Position numbers and translations under genes: made by a program
The notes under the pieces: generated by a model
Told to the model about the DNA's origin: nothing
The model's database searches: none
The model's input: the letters and a program-made list of their open reading frames with translations, nothing else
From: Bathynomus jamesi
Taxonomy: Eukaryota; Arthropoda; Malacostraca; Isopoda; Cirolanidae
Direction of reading: 5' to 3'
Assembly: GCA_023014485.1 (NCBI GenBank)
Contig: JAJOZX010001001.1
Coordinates: 186,001 to 250,000 of the forward strand
DNA: 64,000 nt
Shown here: positions 41,316-51,380 of the stretch, piece after piece
Numbering within the stretch: the first letter of the stretch is position 1
Layout: the number at the start of each line of letters is the position of its first letter

Positions 41316-44300
41316 CTGCACACTAGGGCGGAGTGAAAAGCTCTTTTTTCGAATTTTCAAATTGGCTAGAGTGGGAAATGTGTGAAGTAGTGAGGAAATA
41401 AGCTGGTATAAATTTAAAATCATAACATTAATATCTTCAGGTGCCACAATGACCTTCAATATTGAAAAAAATTGAAAAAAGCAGATTTTAACCAATAATT
41501 ACAGAAGAGTCCACGATGCACAATAGACAAGAATTTATTCACACTTGTATAAAATAGCTCAGTCAACCTTTAAAAAAAGTTTCTATTCTCTAAAAACAGT
41601 TTTCTATAGTCAGCTCACTCAGCTGTCACGTGAGTACCTCGGTTCAGTGTAGCTGTCGCTCTCGTAGCAGGTGGGTGTTCTGTTGTTGGCGTTACTCAGA
41701 TAGTCTAAACTATATTTCTTATATATTTTGCATTTCTGTATTGTGTTGCCCTAAGTTTGCCATGTACTATTAACTGAAATTAACGTATAATTGATATTAG
41801 CTCTTTCTTTTTCAGATTTGTATACTTTCAAAATGTCTCGAGTTTGTGCAAAATCAACCAGCCTCAACTGAGTGCCCCATGTTTGGTATGGGGGAAGATT
41901 TGTGGCACAGGAATCTTCCTACATACGAAGGAGTTTTTAAATATTACTTGTTTGTAAGAAACGATTTGAAACAGAATACTAATAAAGATCCTTCAATATC
42001 TCAAATATTAGAACAAGTTGTTGATAAATTGAAAACAATTTGGGAAAGTGCTTCCGTCCCAATTCTGTCAGACAGGCGAATTGAAACAATGTTCAGAAGC
42101 TACCACGAAAAGTATCGTGTCATTATGAAGCCATACCAAAGCAGAAAAAATTCTGAAGCTTACAAAGCAAAGATTGATATGTTCAAAAAAGAAGCACACA
42201 CGAAACTTTTTGACATTGCAGCGTGCAAGTGCAAAGTACTAACACAATGTTCTTGTCCCAAAGAAAAAACGGTTCCAAAGGAAGAAGTGACGTTCCTCTT
42301 AGATCAAAGGAGTGAAAGAAAACTGTTTATTGATAGAGTAGATATTACACTCTCAAAGAAAAAAGCATCTACGTTGCTAAGAAAGCAAAAAGAAGCTGTG
42401 AGGCTCACCAAAGAATCTTCACAGGAGAAATTGCAGGATACAAATGTTGAATTATCATCATCGACATCAAATAGTGAAAGTGAATCTGGCGAAATATCAG
42501 ACGATACATTTCCAGAGCCAGTTAGCTCGAAGAGAAAGCTCGAACAACCTGAAGAACAATTATTCAAGAAAAGGAAAACTACAAATCTACCTTCAGTGGC
42601 TACTGCTTGTGACAGGACTGCAGTTTCAGATCGAGTTGCAGCATTCATTGTTGTGCAATATTGCAAGATATTGGAGAAGTTTCTATTGACAATACATCTG
42701 AAGTAGTGGATAGGAGTAAAATCAGAAGAGAAAGACAAAAGAAGAGATCAGAAATTATGAAAGATCAAAATCAGGTCCCAATCAGAGGAATCTATTTTGA
42801 TGGTCGAAAAGATTCTACACTCTTCCAAGAAAAAAAAGAGTCCAAAGTATATCAGAAGAAGGTAACAGAAGAACATATCACTTTAGTGAGAGAACCTGGT
42901 TCAGATTATTTGGGCCATTATTCTGTGAATTCTGGATCAGCTGAAGAAATATGTAAAGGAATGTTTGAGTATATTGGAAATAATGACATGAACCTGGAAA
43001 ACCTTGTTGCCATTGGATGCGATGGTGCAGCAGTCAACACTGGAGAAAAGGGAGGCGTTATAAGGCTTATAGAATTGAAGCTGAAGAAGCCAGTTCAACA
43101 TTTAGTGTGCCAGCTCCATGCCAATGAATTGCCATTACGCCATTTAGTTGCAAAGCTGGATGGAAAAACATCTGGCCCCGCGCGATTCACCGGTCCTATT
43201 GGCAGGGAATTAGAGAACTGTGAGAGTCTTCCTATTGTCGAGTTTGAAAGGATTGATGCTGAGGAACCAACTGTAGACTGAAGATCTTAGCACCGACCAA
43301 AAATATCTAATTCATATTCATCAGGCCATAACAAAGGGATATTGCTCTCCAGATCTTGCTCATCGTAGTCCGGCAAAATGGCACATTCACGATGGCTGAC
43401 TACAGCAAATCGTTTGCTTCGTCTATACGTTTCAACTGTAAGTCCATCTGAGAACCTCATGAACATTGCTTCTTTTATAATGAAGGTCTACATTCCAATG
43501 TGGTTTTCTATTAAGCAAAGTACGTCTTTTGTCAATGGCTCAAAACATGTTTCCAAAACTATTGAACTAACAAGAACACTGAATGACGAAGTAAAGGATA
43601 TTGTAAACCCTGTCATACAAAGAAATGCATTTTTTGCAAATCCAGAAAATATTCTAGCATCAATGATTCATGATGACCGCAGCGCCATAAGAGAATTAGC
43701 GTGGAGGCGAATAAAGAAAGCAAGGCAAACAAACAAGGAAAAAGTTGTGAGGCGTTTCACAGTACCTGTTATTCAATTTGAAGCTACTGATTATACTGAT
43801 TTAATTAATTGGCAAAAATGCATTGTCACTGAACCACCTGTGACAAGACACCTGACAGAAAATGAGATTGAAGAATTCATAGAAAACAAGAGTACCCGTC
43901 CATTCGAGAAATTCCCTTGTCATACACAAGTAGTAGAAAGAATGGTAAAATTAGTGACTGAAGCATCATCAAAAGTATTTGGATTGAAAGCGCGAGATGG
44001 CTTCATAAGATCAACACTTCAGTCACGTAAAAAAATGCCATCATTCGAAAGTAAAGCTGAATATAAAGTTTAAATAAAACGTTAATAGAAAAAAACATGC
44101 GCAAGGATGGGTGGTTGGGAGGGCATGGGTGGAGCTCGACACGCAGCCACCTCCTCGTGGTGAGTTCTGGATTATTTAGATCATTAATCAAAAGAACATT
44201 GATCTAAATAAACTAAGAGCTGCGTAATTCAGTAACTATTTTGGTAATTGGAACACTTAATATATAATAATAACAAGTAAGTTTCAGTTATTGTACTAAT

Positions 44301-44488
44301 GCAGAATATAAGAAAATCATTATATTTCACTTTTTTCGACGGCTTTGTGGCACCTGAAGATATAATTTCGCAGGACTAATATTATGCACAGTCATTATCT
44401 ATAGCACCCACATATTTTCCGCACTAGCCATATTTGAATTTCGAAAAAAAGTTTAAAAACCTCATTTTCGATCCGCCCTACTGCACAC
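41316..44488 (+). mobile_element. TAGGGCGG-family transposon, copy D, with 8-bp duplication
   Basis: 41324-44480 (3157 bp), starting TAGGGCGGAGTG and ending CCGCCCTA, flanked by perfect CTGCACAC (41316-41323, 44481-44488). Very similar to copy C throughout, opposite orientation. Inserted in a mariner transposase gene, which proves the boundaries. Confidence 0.95.
41833..44073 (+). pseudogene. Putative transposase of copy D, broken
   Basis: Start 41833 (MSRVCAK), after an acceptor-like TTTTTCAG. A shift soon after puts STECPMFGMGEDLW in the main frame. Further breaks lie near 42650 (in VAAFIV) and near 43280, after FERIDAEEPTV. The last piece (43378-44073) has AHSRWLTTANRLLRL and an unbroken C-terminus through TDYTDLINWQK to EYKV, which copy C lacks in frame. 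Same domains as copy C. The two copies are damaged at different places. Confidence 0.85.
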
Positions 44489-44681
44489 CGTCTTTGTACG
44501 TTTTTTGCCTCAAAACCGCCTGAATTTTATAAACATGGCATTGAAAAGCTCGTAGGATGTTGGCAGAGTGTCATTGATTCCGATGGAAACTATATAATAG
44601 ATTAAAAAGTTTCAGTTGAGGTTTTTTTTTCCTTCAAATTCCGATCTAAAAAAACGACATTACTTATGGGATGACCTGATA

Positions 44682-45140
44682 TATATGCACTATGCCAAAT
44701 GGATGATTACGCCTTTTAAGCCAACTGATGGATTTACAACTTTCTAAAGAAGCTGATGCTCTCAAGAGCTTTATTATGCGTCCGGCGGTCGAGGCGAAAG
44801 CATGCTCTCTTCTCTCTCTTTCTCTCTTACCTTCCTAAGCCAGGGAAACCCTTTTTGGGAAAGATCAAACTCCCGGTTTGGGTGGGATTCCCCCTTGCTT
44901 CCTTTTTTACTTTTCTTTTTTTTGCACCCTGGGGGGGAGAGAGGAGTGGGGTTGGCACTTTGTGGGGAAAGGGGTGGTTTGACACCTTGCAACATTTGAT
45001 GAACATTGCATGCAATTGCACTCTAACCTTTCGCAGTCATACTACTCGTGTGATCCAAGATGAAAAAGAACGGCATGAACCGTTGTAAGGCCTCAATGTA
45101 CAGTTCGAAGTCTCCCTCGCGAGCGGTGTGCTTAGACAAA
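44682..45140. other. Unexplained stretch, homopolymer-rich
   Basis: About 44790-44990 has runs of C/T and G unlike the surroundings (CTTTCTCTCTTACC, GGGGGGGAG). No element or gene recognised. Confidence 0.4.
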
Positions 45141-45144
45141 GAGC

Positions 45145-46560
45145 ATGGGATGCCAACCTCCAAAATTCTCGGAATGTATGTTATTTGGAAAAACTCCATA
45201 TAAAAAAACTCCATATAAACAGTGGAGAGGAGGGCCATCTCAAAAACCTGTTGATAATATTAATTTTTTGTTGTTCACAAAAGTGCCAATTGACGATATG
45301 CTTGACTTTCTCTCACGAGAATTACATAAATATGACCTGCCACTTCCTGCACACGTTATTTTGGAACTCATTAAAATTTGCATCAAAGAGTGCAAATTCA
45401 CTTTTAATGGTGAATATTACCAACAGATTTTTGGGATGGCTATGGGTAATCCCCTGCCGCCCCTGCTCTCCAATATTTATATGGAGTTTTTCCAAATAAC
45501 TTACATTCCAAGAATCTTGAGGGTTGTCATCCCATGGTTGCGGTACGTCGACGATATTTTGTGTATTTGGCGCATGAGGCGTGACCTGGATGACTTCCTC
45601 CTTCAGTTAAATAATCAAGTCCCCTCCAGTAAGTTTACTTTAGACGTGAAGCAAAACAATTCAGTCCTGTTTTTGGATGTGTGTGTGTACATAGAGAAAG
45701 CCCAGGTTCTAAGTTTAGTATTTATTAGAAAGAAAAAAATTTGCCCTATGTATGTAATCCCCTGCCACCCCTGCTCTCCAATATTTATATTGGGTTTTTC
45801 GAAATAACTTACATTCCAAGAATCCTGAGGGTTGTCATCCCATGGTTGCGGTACGTCGACGATATTTTGTGTATTTGGCGCATGAGGCGTGACCTGGATG
45901 ACTTCCTCCTTCAGTTAAATAATCAAGTCCCCTCCATTAAGTTTACTTTAGACGTGATGCAAAACAATTCAGTCCTGTTTTTGGATGTGTGTGTACATAG
46001 GGAAAGCCCAGGTTGTAAGTTTAGTATATATCGGAAAGAAAAAAATTTGCTCTATGTACACTTTTAATCCGGATATGACACTCCCATCAAGAAAGTTATA
46101 TTGTCTTCAGTGTTTCTCCGTGCTCTTAGAATTGCCAGTCCACAATACATGGATGTTGAGTTTGAAAATTCAACAATAGTGGAAGTGATTTGTGTTATCC
46201 ACCTGCTTTTTAGGCATTGCTAATGTACTTAAACTTTTGAACATTAATGTAGTTTTCATATGACAGTATTGTGAAAATGTCATAATTAAGAATAGAATTG
46301 GACAGCCGGGAAAAGATTTGAACACGCGTGCAAACAACAACAATATTCGTTAGAACGGGACAGTCGTCCTTTTTGTCCATTTGTCAGAGTTGTACCATTG
46401 TATTCATTGAAATAATGCCTCAATTTTGTTTCACTCAAACAACATTCTTGAAAGAAATATTCTTGAATCTGCCATTATTCAACTTACAAAAATTTTTAGC
46501 ATTAGCCAGTCCCTTTTTTCGCTTGATCGTGTTGTTTTATATTCATTCAGAATAGATTTA
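45145..46560 (+). pseudogene. Penelope-like reverse transcriptase, broken, with internal duplication
   Basis: 45280-45740 has MLDFLSRELHKYDLPLPAHV, QIFGMAMGNPLPPLLSNIYM and RYVDDILCIW. From about 45758 the block with PPLLSNIY and RYVDDILCIW is repeated almost exactly (spacing about 309 bp). Then FLDVCVHRES, and decayed endonuclease pieces to about 46490. Same family as the copy at 31.6-33.0 kb but older; many shifts. Confidence 0.82.
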
Positions 46561-46589
46561 GACAAGAAGGGCAAGGAGCAAAAAACTGG

Positions 46590-46757
46590 TAATTTTTCCA
46601 TGTAAATTGTATCCTCTTCCTACAATATTTTTCTTAGAATCTTAGAATCGAATCTTAGACCTAAGCTTCATAAATAAATATACATCTAATTATGTTACTA
46701 CATTTTTATATTACTATTATTTCAGCAAAATAGATACGGACTTTTGGACCACCTTGT
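46590..46757. mobile_element. Mariner right-end fragment
   Basis: Ends CCACCTTGTA. The inner sequence AGCAAAATAGATACGGACTT is the inverse of the left end of the mariner at 53262 (CTATCTATTTTGCTG). No transposase left. Confidence 0.6.
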
Positions 46758-46971
46758 ATATATAATCTTTTAGGTTGACATGCTAAACGTTACAAAGACC
46801 TTCCATATATTCCATTTATTCATAAAAACTTCTATGAAAACTGTATAAAACGACTCGGTAAAGCAAATTCAAATTTATTATCGGAACACTAAAATTATTC
46901 ATCGAAATTCTTCTACTGTATTTTGAAAGGGATGCGAGAATTTCCTGAACGTCTGATATACCCAATACATG

Positions 46972-46974
<3 letters not shown>

Positions 46975-47032
<58 letters not shown>

Positions 47033-47088
47033 AATAAAACCACGAAGGGAAAAGAAATATTTTTCACGTGTCACTTTCGTGAAATAAT

Positions 47089-47122
<34 letters not shown>
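46975..47122. repeat. Penelope terminal block between (TA)n tracts
   Basis: 47028-47094 has GATGAATAAAACCACGAAGG and the palindromic CACGTGTCACTTTCGTG region, flanked by TA runs at 46978-47026 and 47095-47120. The hammerhead part is missing. Confidence 0.7.
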
Positions 47123-47125
<3 letters not shown>

Positions 47126-47127
<2 letters not shown>

Positions 47128-48034
47128 CAGGGCGTCCCAAACAAATGTATACACACTTTAACAGCTGATAGCTCAATTGATGTTTCTTTCTTTCCAAGTT
47201 AAACCCATTAGAATTAATAATGGCAGTCAGACTAAGCTTTGAACAAAGGAAATTCATTCTAAAATGCTACTGGAAGTGTGAAAACGCAGTTGAAGTGCAA
47301 AGACAGTTTAGGAGGGAGTTTCAAACATATCCACCAACGCGACTTACCATCACTCGAATTAGAGATAAGTTTGAAGCCGATGGAACTGTTCAGAATGTCC
47401 ACAAGAAGCGTTCCGGAAGACCACGGACATCGACAAGCCCCACAAAGCAAGAAAGAGTACTGGAAACGTATCACCAAAGTCCAAGAAAATCTGTGCGGCA
47501 AGCGAGTCGTGAGGTAGGAATTTCAGAATCGTCTGTCCAACGCATTTTGAAGCGCTGTCAATGGAAAAGTTACATTCCAAGATTAGTCCATGCTATTAAT
47601 GAAGATGATCCGGACCGAAGAGTGGAGTATTGCGAGTGGTACTTGGCACGATGTGGATGTGGATTGGACGAAGGGGTTTCGTAGAATACCCTCCGCGTTC
47701 ACCAGACCTCACACCACTAGACTTTTTTTTATGGGGATACTTAAAAGACAAAGTCTACGCTATAAAACCTGCAACAGTCGCTGAATTGAGAGCAGCCATT
47801 GAACGAGAATGCACACAAATACCAAACGAAATTTTTCGTGATGTTTGCGATTCCATTGCTTCGCGTTATCAGCAGTGCCTGGACCAGAACGGACGTCAGT
47901 TTCAAAACAGGCGTTGACAAAACAATTAAATAATGTCTGTAGATTCTATTACATTTTGAAAATGAAATGTATTTTAATAAACACTGCCTTTATAATTATT
48001 TAAAATGTGTATACATTTTTTTGGGACGCCAATA
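47126..48034 (+). mobile_element. Mariner deletion derivative
   Basis: 47128 onward: CAGGGCGTCCCAAACAAATG after TA. The right end is ATTTTTTTGGGACGCC near 48030, with its last bases altered. The interior lacks the centre of the transposase. Confidence 0.82.
47220..47917 (+). pseudogene. Mariner-type transposase, central deletion
   Basis: 47220-47684 encodes the DNA-binding half ([46 protein letters not shown]) and the beginning of the catalytic domain. The next frame, from about 47670, continues RSPDLTPLDFFLWGYLKDKV to the natural C-terminus at 47917. About 130 residues with the first two catalytic Asp are gone, and the junction is out of frame. Confidence 0.85.
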
Positions 48035-48041
48035 TATATAT

Positions 48042-48916
48042 ATGATACACACAGACCGTGCATGGAACAAGGAACTCTTCAGGGATAATTAAATCCACTA
48101 TAGTCCGAATAAGTAATGGTAAATGACAAATACCATAGTTTTTCTTTTTCATGATGCAAGCCCGACGTGGGCAACGGGTCTCTCGCAAAGAGGTCCCATA
48201 AATATAGCTTCCCTCACCAGCTATCTGCAAAGCAGACAGGATCCAGCTTTGGGACATGGATCTAGGGTTTAAAGGAGCCTAGCCCCACTACATTTAGAAC
48301 CTCAATATAAGTAAAAGACTCGTTGCATTCACGTCGGATTGAATAAATCAAAGAAAAAGGGGTAACTATTATATTTTTAGCCAAAACCGAAACTTAAACC
48401 TCAACTGGCAGAATTGAGCGTCCACTTTTCAAGGCACATAACATGTCCGTTTTCATGATGGGAATGAACTCAGAATGGTTCCCTGAGTTTTTTATGATAC
48501 ACACAGACCGTTATGTGCCTTGAAAAGTGGACGCTCAATTCTGCCAGTTGAGGTTTAAGTTTTGGTTTTGGTTAAAAATATAATAGTTACCCCCTTTTTT
48601 TTTTCTTTGATTTATTCAATCCGACGTGAATGCAACGAGTCTTTTACTTATATTGAGGTTCTAAATGTAGTGGGGCTAGGCTGCTTTAAATCCTAGATCC
48701 ATGTCCCAAAGCTGGATCCTGTCTGTTTTGCAGATAGCTGGTGAGGGAAGCTATATTTATGGGACCTCTTTGCGAGAGACCCGTTGCCCACGTCGGGCTT
48801 GCATCATGAAAAAGAAAAACTATGGTATTTGTCATTTACCATTACTTATTCGGACTATAGTGGATTTAATTATCCCTGAAGAGTTCCTTGTTCCATGCAC
48901 GGTCTGTGTGTATCAT
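48042..48916. repeat. Fold-back repeat, arms of about 400 bp
   Basis: Arm 48042-48441 and inverse arm 48512-48916 start and end with ATGATACACACAGACC. They contain GCCCGACGTGGGCAACGGG and AGCTATCTGCAAAGCAGA. The 70-bp centre repeats the outer flank (GGGAATGAACTCAGAATGG). No known transposase or ends. Confidence 0.9.
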
Positions 48917-48972
48917 AAAAAACTCAGGGAACCATTCTGAGTTCATTCCCATATATATATATATATATATAT

Positions 48973-49345
48973 ACACACAGACCGTGCATGGAACAAGGAA
49001 CTCTTCTCGGAAAATTAAATCCACTATAGTCCGAATAAGTAATGGTAAATGACAAATACTATAGTTTTTTTTTTCATGATGCTAGCCCGACGCGGGCAAC
49101 GGGTCACTCGCTGGATCCTATCTGCTTTGCAGATAGCTAGAGAGGGAAGTTATATTTTTGGGACCTCTTTGCGAGTGACTCGTTGCCCACGTCGGGCTAG
49201 CATCATGAAAAAGAAAAAACTATAGTATTTGTCATTTACCATTACTTATTCGGACTATAGTGGATTTAATTTTGCTAGAAGAGTTCCTTGTTCCATGCAC
49301 GGTCTGTGTGTATCATAAAAAACCTCAGGGAACCATTCTGAGTTC
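48973..49345. repeat. Second fold-back of the same family, arms of about 160 bp
   Basis: Arms about 48973-49131 and 49140-49308 share the same outer sequence ACACACAGACCGTGCATGG and the inner CGACGCGGGCAACGGG. A (TA)n run precedes it. It is followed by the same flank CTCAGGGAACCATTCTGAG as the first fold-back. Confidence 0.9.
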
Positions 49346-49351
49346 ATTCCC

Positions 49352-49406
<55 letters not shown>

Positions 49407-49412
49407 TGTGTG
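49352..49412. repeat. (TA)n(GT)n microsatellite
   Basis: TA run then GT run of about 40 bp. Confidence 0.97.
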
Positions 49413-50412
49413 ATGATATTCCGGAAATTCATTTCTGGTGGTGAAACCTGAACATGTGGCGGAAGCCCGCATGGAAAATATAGACTTCTGGATGATCTAA
49501 AAACCCGCGAGAAATTTCTACGTCGTCAGAGCACGGCTATAAATGCGTGAGTCCACTTGAATTCTCTCACATTCCTTATTATTTTTCTCTCACACTCTTC
49601 TCTCCGACCTTCGTCGCTGAAACTCCGCTCCGTTCGACCTTATTCAACGGCGAAACCCGCAACCTCACTTGACCTCATTCGTCCGACTCTTGCCTCTCTC
49701 AGTATCTATCAATTCGACCTTCAAATCTTCACTTCCGCTCAACAAGAACTGCATCACCACGGCAAATCTGCAACCATTTTCGTCCGCTGCCGTAATCATT
49801 TTTACTCACATAACTCAACCTGTTTTTAAGCCTTCATCATTTTTCCTGCTCAAATGCTCTCACGTCTCACAGCCTATATCCATCACCAAACCCATGTCTG
49901 TAAACCTTTTGCATAGGCCCAACTCACTTGGCCTACAGGGTTTACTGCTTCTTGCTAGGCTACTTGTTACATGGCTTATAAACTCAGACAAACTTTCGGC
50001 CTAACCGCAGAAGCTATCTGAAGTGTTCACTCAATACCGCCAAATCGGACTCACATAATTTGTCATTGTAATTCCGCAATTAGGCTTATTGCTGTGTGTT
50101 AACTACCATATATTTTGATATCGTAATTATTGTTCCTCATACTATTGCATTATTTAACTCTTGTCCTGTATAAAATCACTTGCTCCTTATTGCTTATAAA
50201 CATTATTTTGTAACATTGTATAATTCAATATAAAATAACTTATTCGCTGCAACTATATTCCTTTAGTTTTGCTAATTAAAAAACTATAAAGCCTTTTTAT
50301 CTCCTTTATTAAATACATTATTTATTTGGTCGAAGGACCGAATTTGTGACCCATTAAACTCTGTAATTAACTTAATTACATTTATAATAGCGGGCCTACT
50401 GTCAACAGCCCA
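49413..50412 (+). promoter_or_regulatory. LTR-like or promoter-like block
   Basis: After the microsatellite, a GC-richer leader leads to GGCTATAAATGC (TATA at 49538) and a pyrimidine-rich CTCTCACACTCTTCTC start-site region, then an AT-rich tail ending GCGGGCCTACTGTCAACAG. The layout resembles a solo LTR (promoter, then R and U5), but I found no flanking duplication. The last 60 bp resemble 52680-52740. No coding frame of note. Confidence 0.35.
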
Positions 50413-50510
50413 TATATATTAGACGACCGGTTCTACTGGTGGATACATTCATGGAGACCCTACGTTGATTTGGACAGCGTAGAATTTTGTTAACATTCTC
50501 ATGGAAAAAG

Positions 50511-50702
50511 TTAATACATTCCAACGCGATGAATTTTGTATATAAAATAATAATCATGATAATAATAAAAAGAACCCAAATTCCTTCCCCTGGCAGCAAA
50601 GTCAATAGCCACTGTTGCTTTTTCTAAATTGGGGTCACTCTCAGCAATTTTAAGGTCAGATTTCAGGAACTCTACGAACTTATTCACTGCTGACAAAAAC
50701 AT
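50511..50702 (-). CDS. Short frame of unknown nature
   Basis: It starts MFLSAVNKFVEFLKSDLKIA and continues ESDPNLEKATVAIDFAARG before running into AT-rich sequence with low-complexity Tyr/Ile. The first 43 residues look like coding sequence, and the rest like read-through. It could be a host exon or a transposon piece; not recognised. Confidence 0.25.
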   Translation of the reverse strand: MFLSAVNKFVEFLKSDLKIAESDPNLEKATVAIDFAARGRNLGSFYYYHDYYFIYKIHRVGMY

Positions 50703-50944
50703 CTAGTCTGTTGGCGAAGGTGTGAGCATTGTAACTTTAACGACTGTAACTTTAACACTGACTTTGTTTTGTTTATTAAACGCATAAAATTCGCTCTCTT
50801 AATCTCCGTATTACTGATATCACCAGTACACATTTGAAAACTTGTCGATCGATTTTTACAAACTAGTTGGTGATTCTATATAATTTGAGTGCGCTGATCT
50901 CAAAAATATAGTTAGTGTTTCCCTATCATGTATGGTTTTCTTAC

Positions 50945-51185
50945 TACAGGGTGTGTCATAAATCCCCCATTTATCCCCAAATGTGAACCATCTTATCGAG
51001 ACCAACATTGGATTGCCCATGCTAAACCATAAATTTTGTTGTTATAGACTACAGTAACGCTTACATAATAATGTAGGGTAAATATATATAACAACCAGTC
51101 CCGTTCCCAGCAAAATACTCTCTCCCCTCCCATCAATGGGTGGTTAACATTTGGGGACAGATGAGGTATTACAACACCCCTTGTA
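50945..51185. mobile_element. 237-bp mariner-type miniature element
   Basis: 50947-51183, TA on both sides. Ends CAGGGTGTGTCATAAATC and, inverted, CAAGGGGTGTTGTAATAC, with ATCCCCAAATGT/ACATTTGGGGAC further in. Non-coding. Confidence 0.75.
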
Positions 51186-51380
51186 GCACGAAATCTTTAG
51201 GTGATAGAGTAAAACTTAATTAAAGCAGAATTAAATAGCTCCTAGCTCTTGGACAAGCATATTGCTCGTTTATGAAAGAATAAAAAAAATAACTGAAAGA
51301 AACAAAATATATTTACTTTCTTTACTTGCAAACATGTCAGGACTTATTCCAAAGACTTAAGACTACGAAGGTAGATCTGA

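Larger units (their letters stand above)
40374..44606 (+). pseudogene. Mariner transposase, decayed and split
   Basis: Pieces in several frames: HTH region (RHIMLYEFKKGTSATEAT), linker with SGRPAEFDDDRLLAAL, catalytic domain in 40974-41323 with VWWDKGGVIHF, HLDNARPYTA and SPDLAPSEYHLF. 34 residues separate the last two acids, the last being Glu instead of Asp. Copy D splits it at 41323. The C-terminus resumes after 44488 with FYKHGIEKLVG to about 44606. Not functional. Confidence 0.88.
40236..44681 (+). mobile_element. Mariner (DD34D) interrupted by copy D
   Basis: 40238-44679, ends TGAGGTCATCCCATAAG and inverse of TCAGGTCATCCCATAAG, TA on both sides. Without copy D it is about 1280 bp, the usual mariner size. 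Confidence 0.9.

Noticed and set aside
44756..45088. Several overlapping 60-110 codon frames
   Set aside because: They arise from homopolymer-rich sequence, share no motif, and occur on both strands at once.
48042..49345. CRISPR-like or tandem array
   Set aside because: The repeats are inverted, long and few; no regular spacers. The organism is a eukaryote.
49557..50004. Plus-strand frames after the TATA-like site
   Set aside because: Ser/Leu/Pro-rich translations of pyrimidine-rich leader; no family motif and frames overlap each other.
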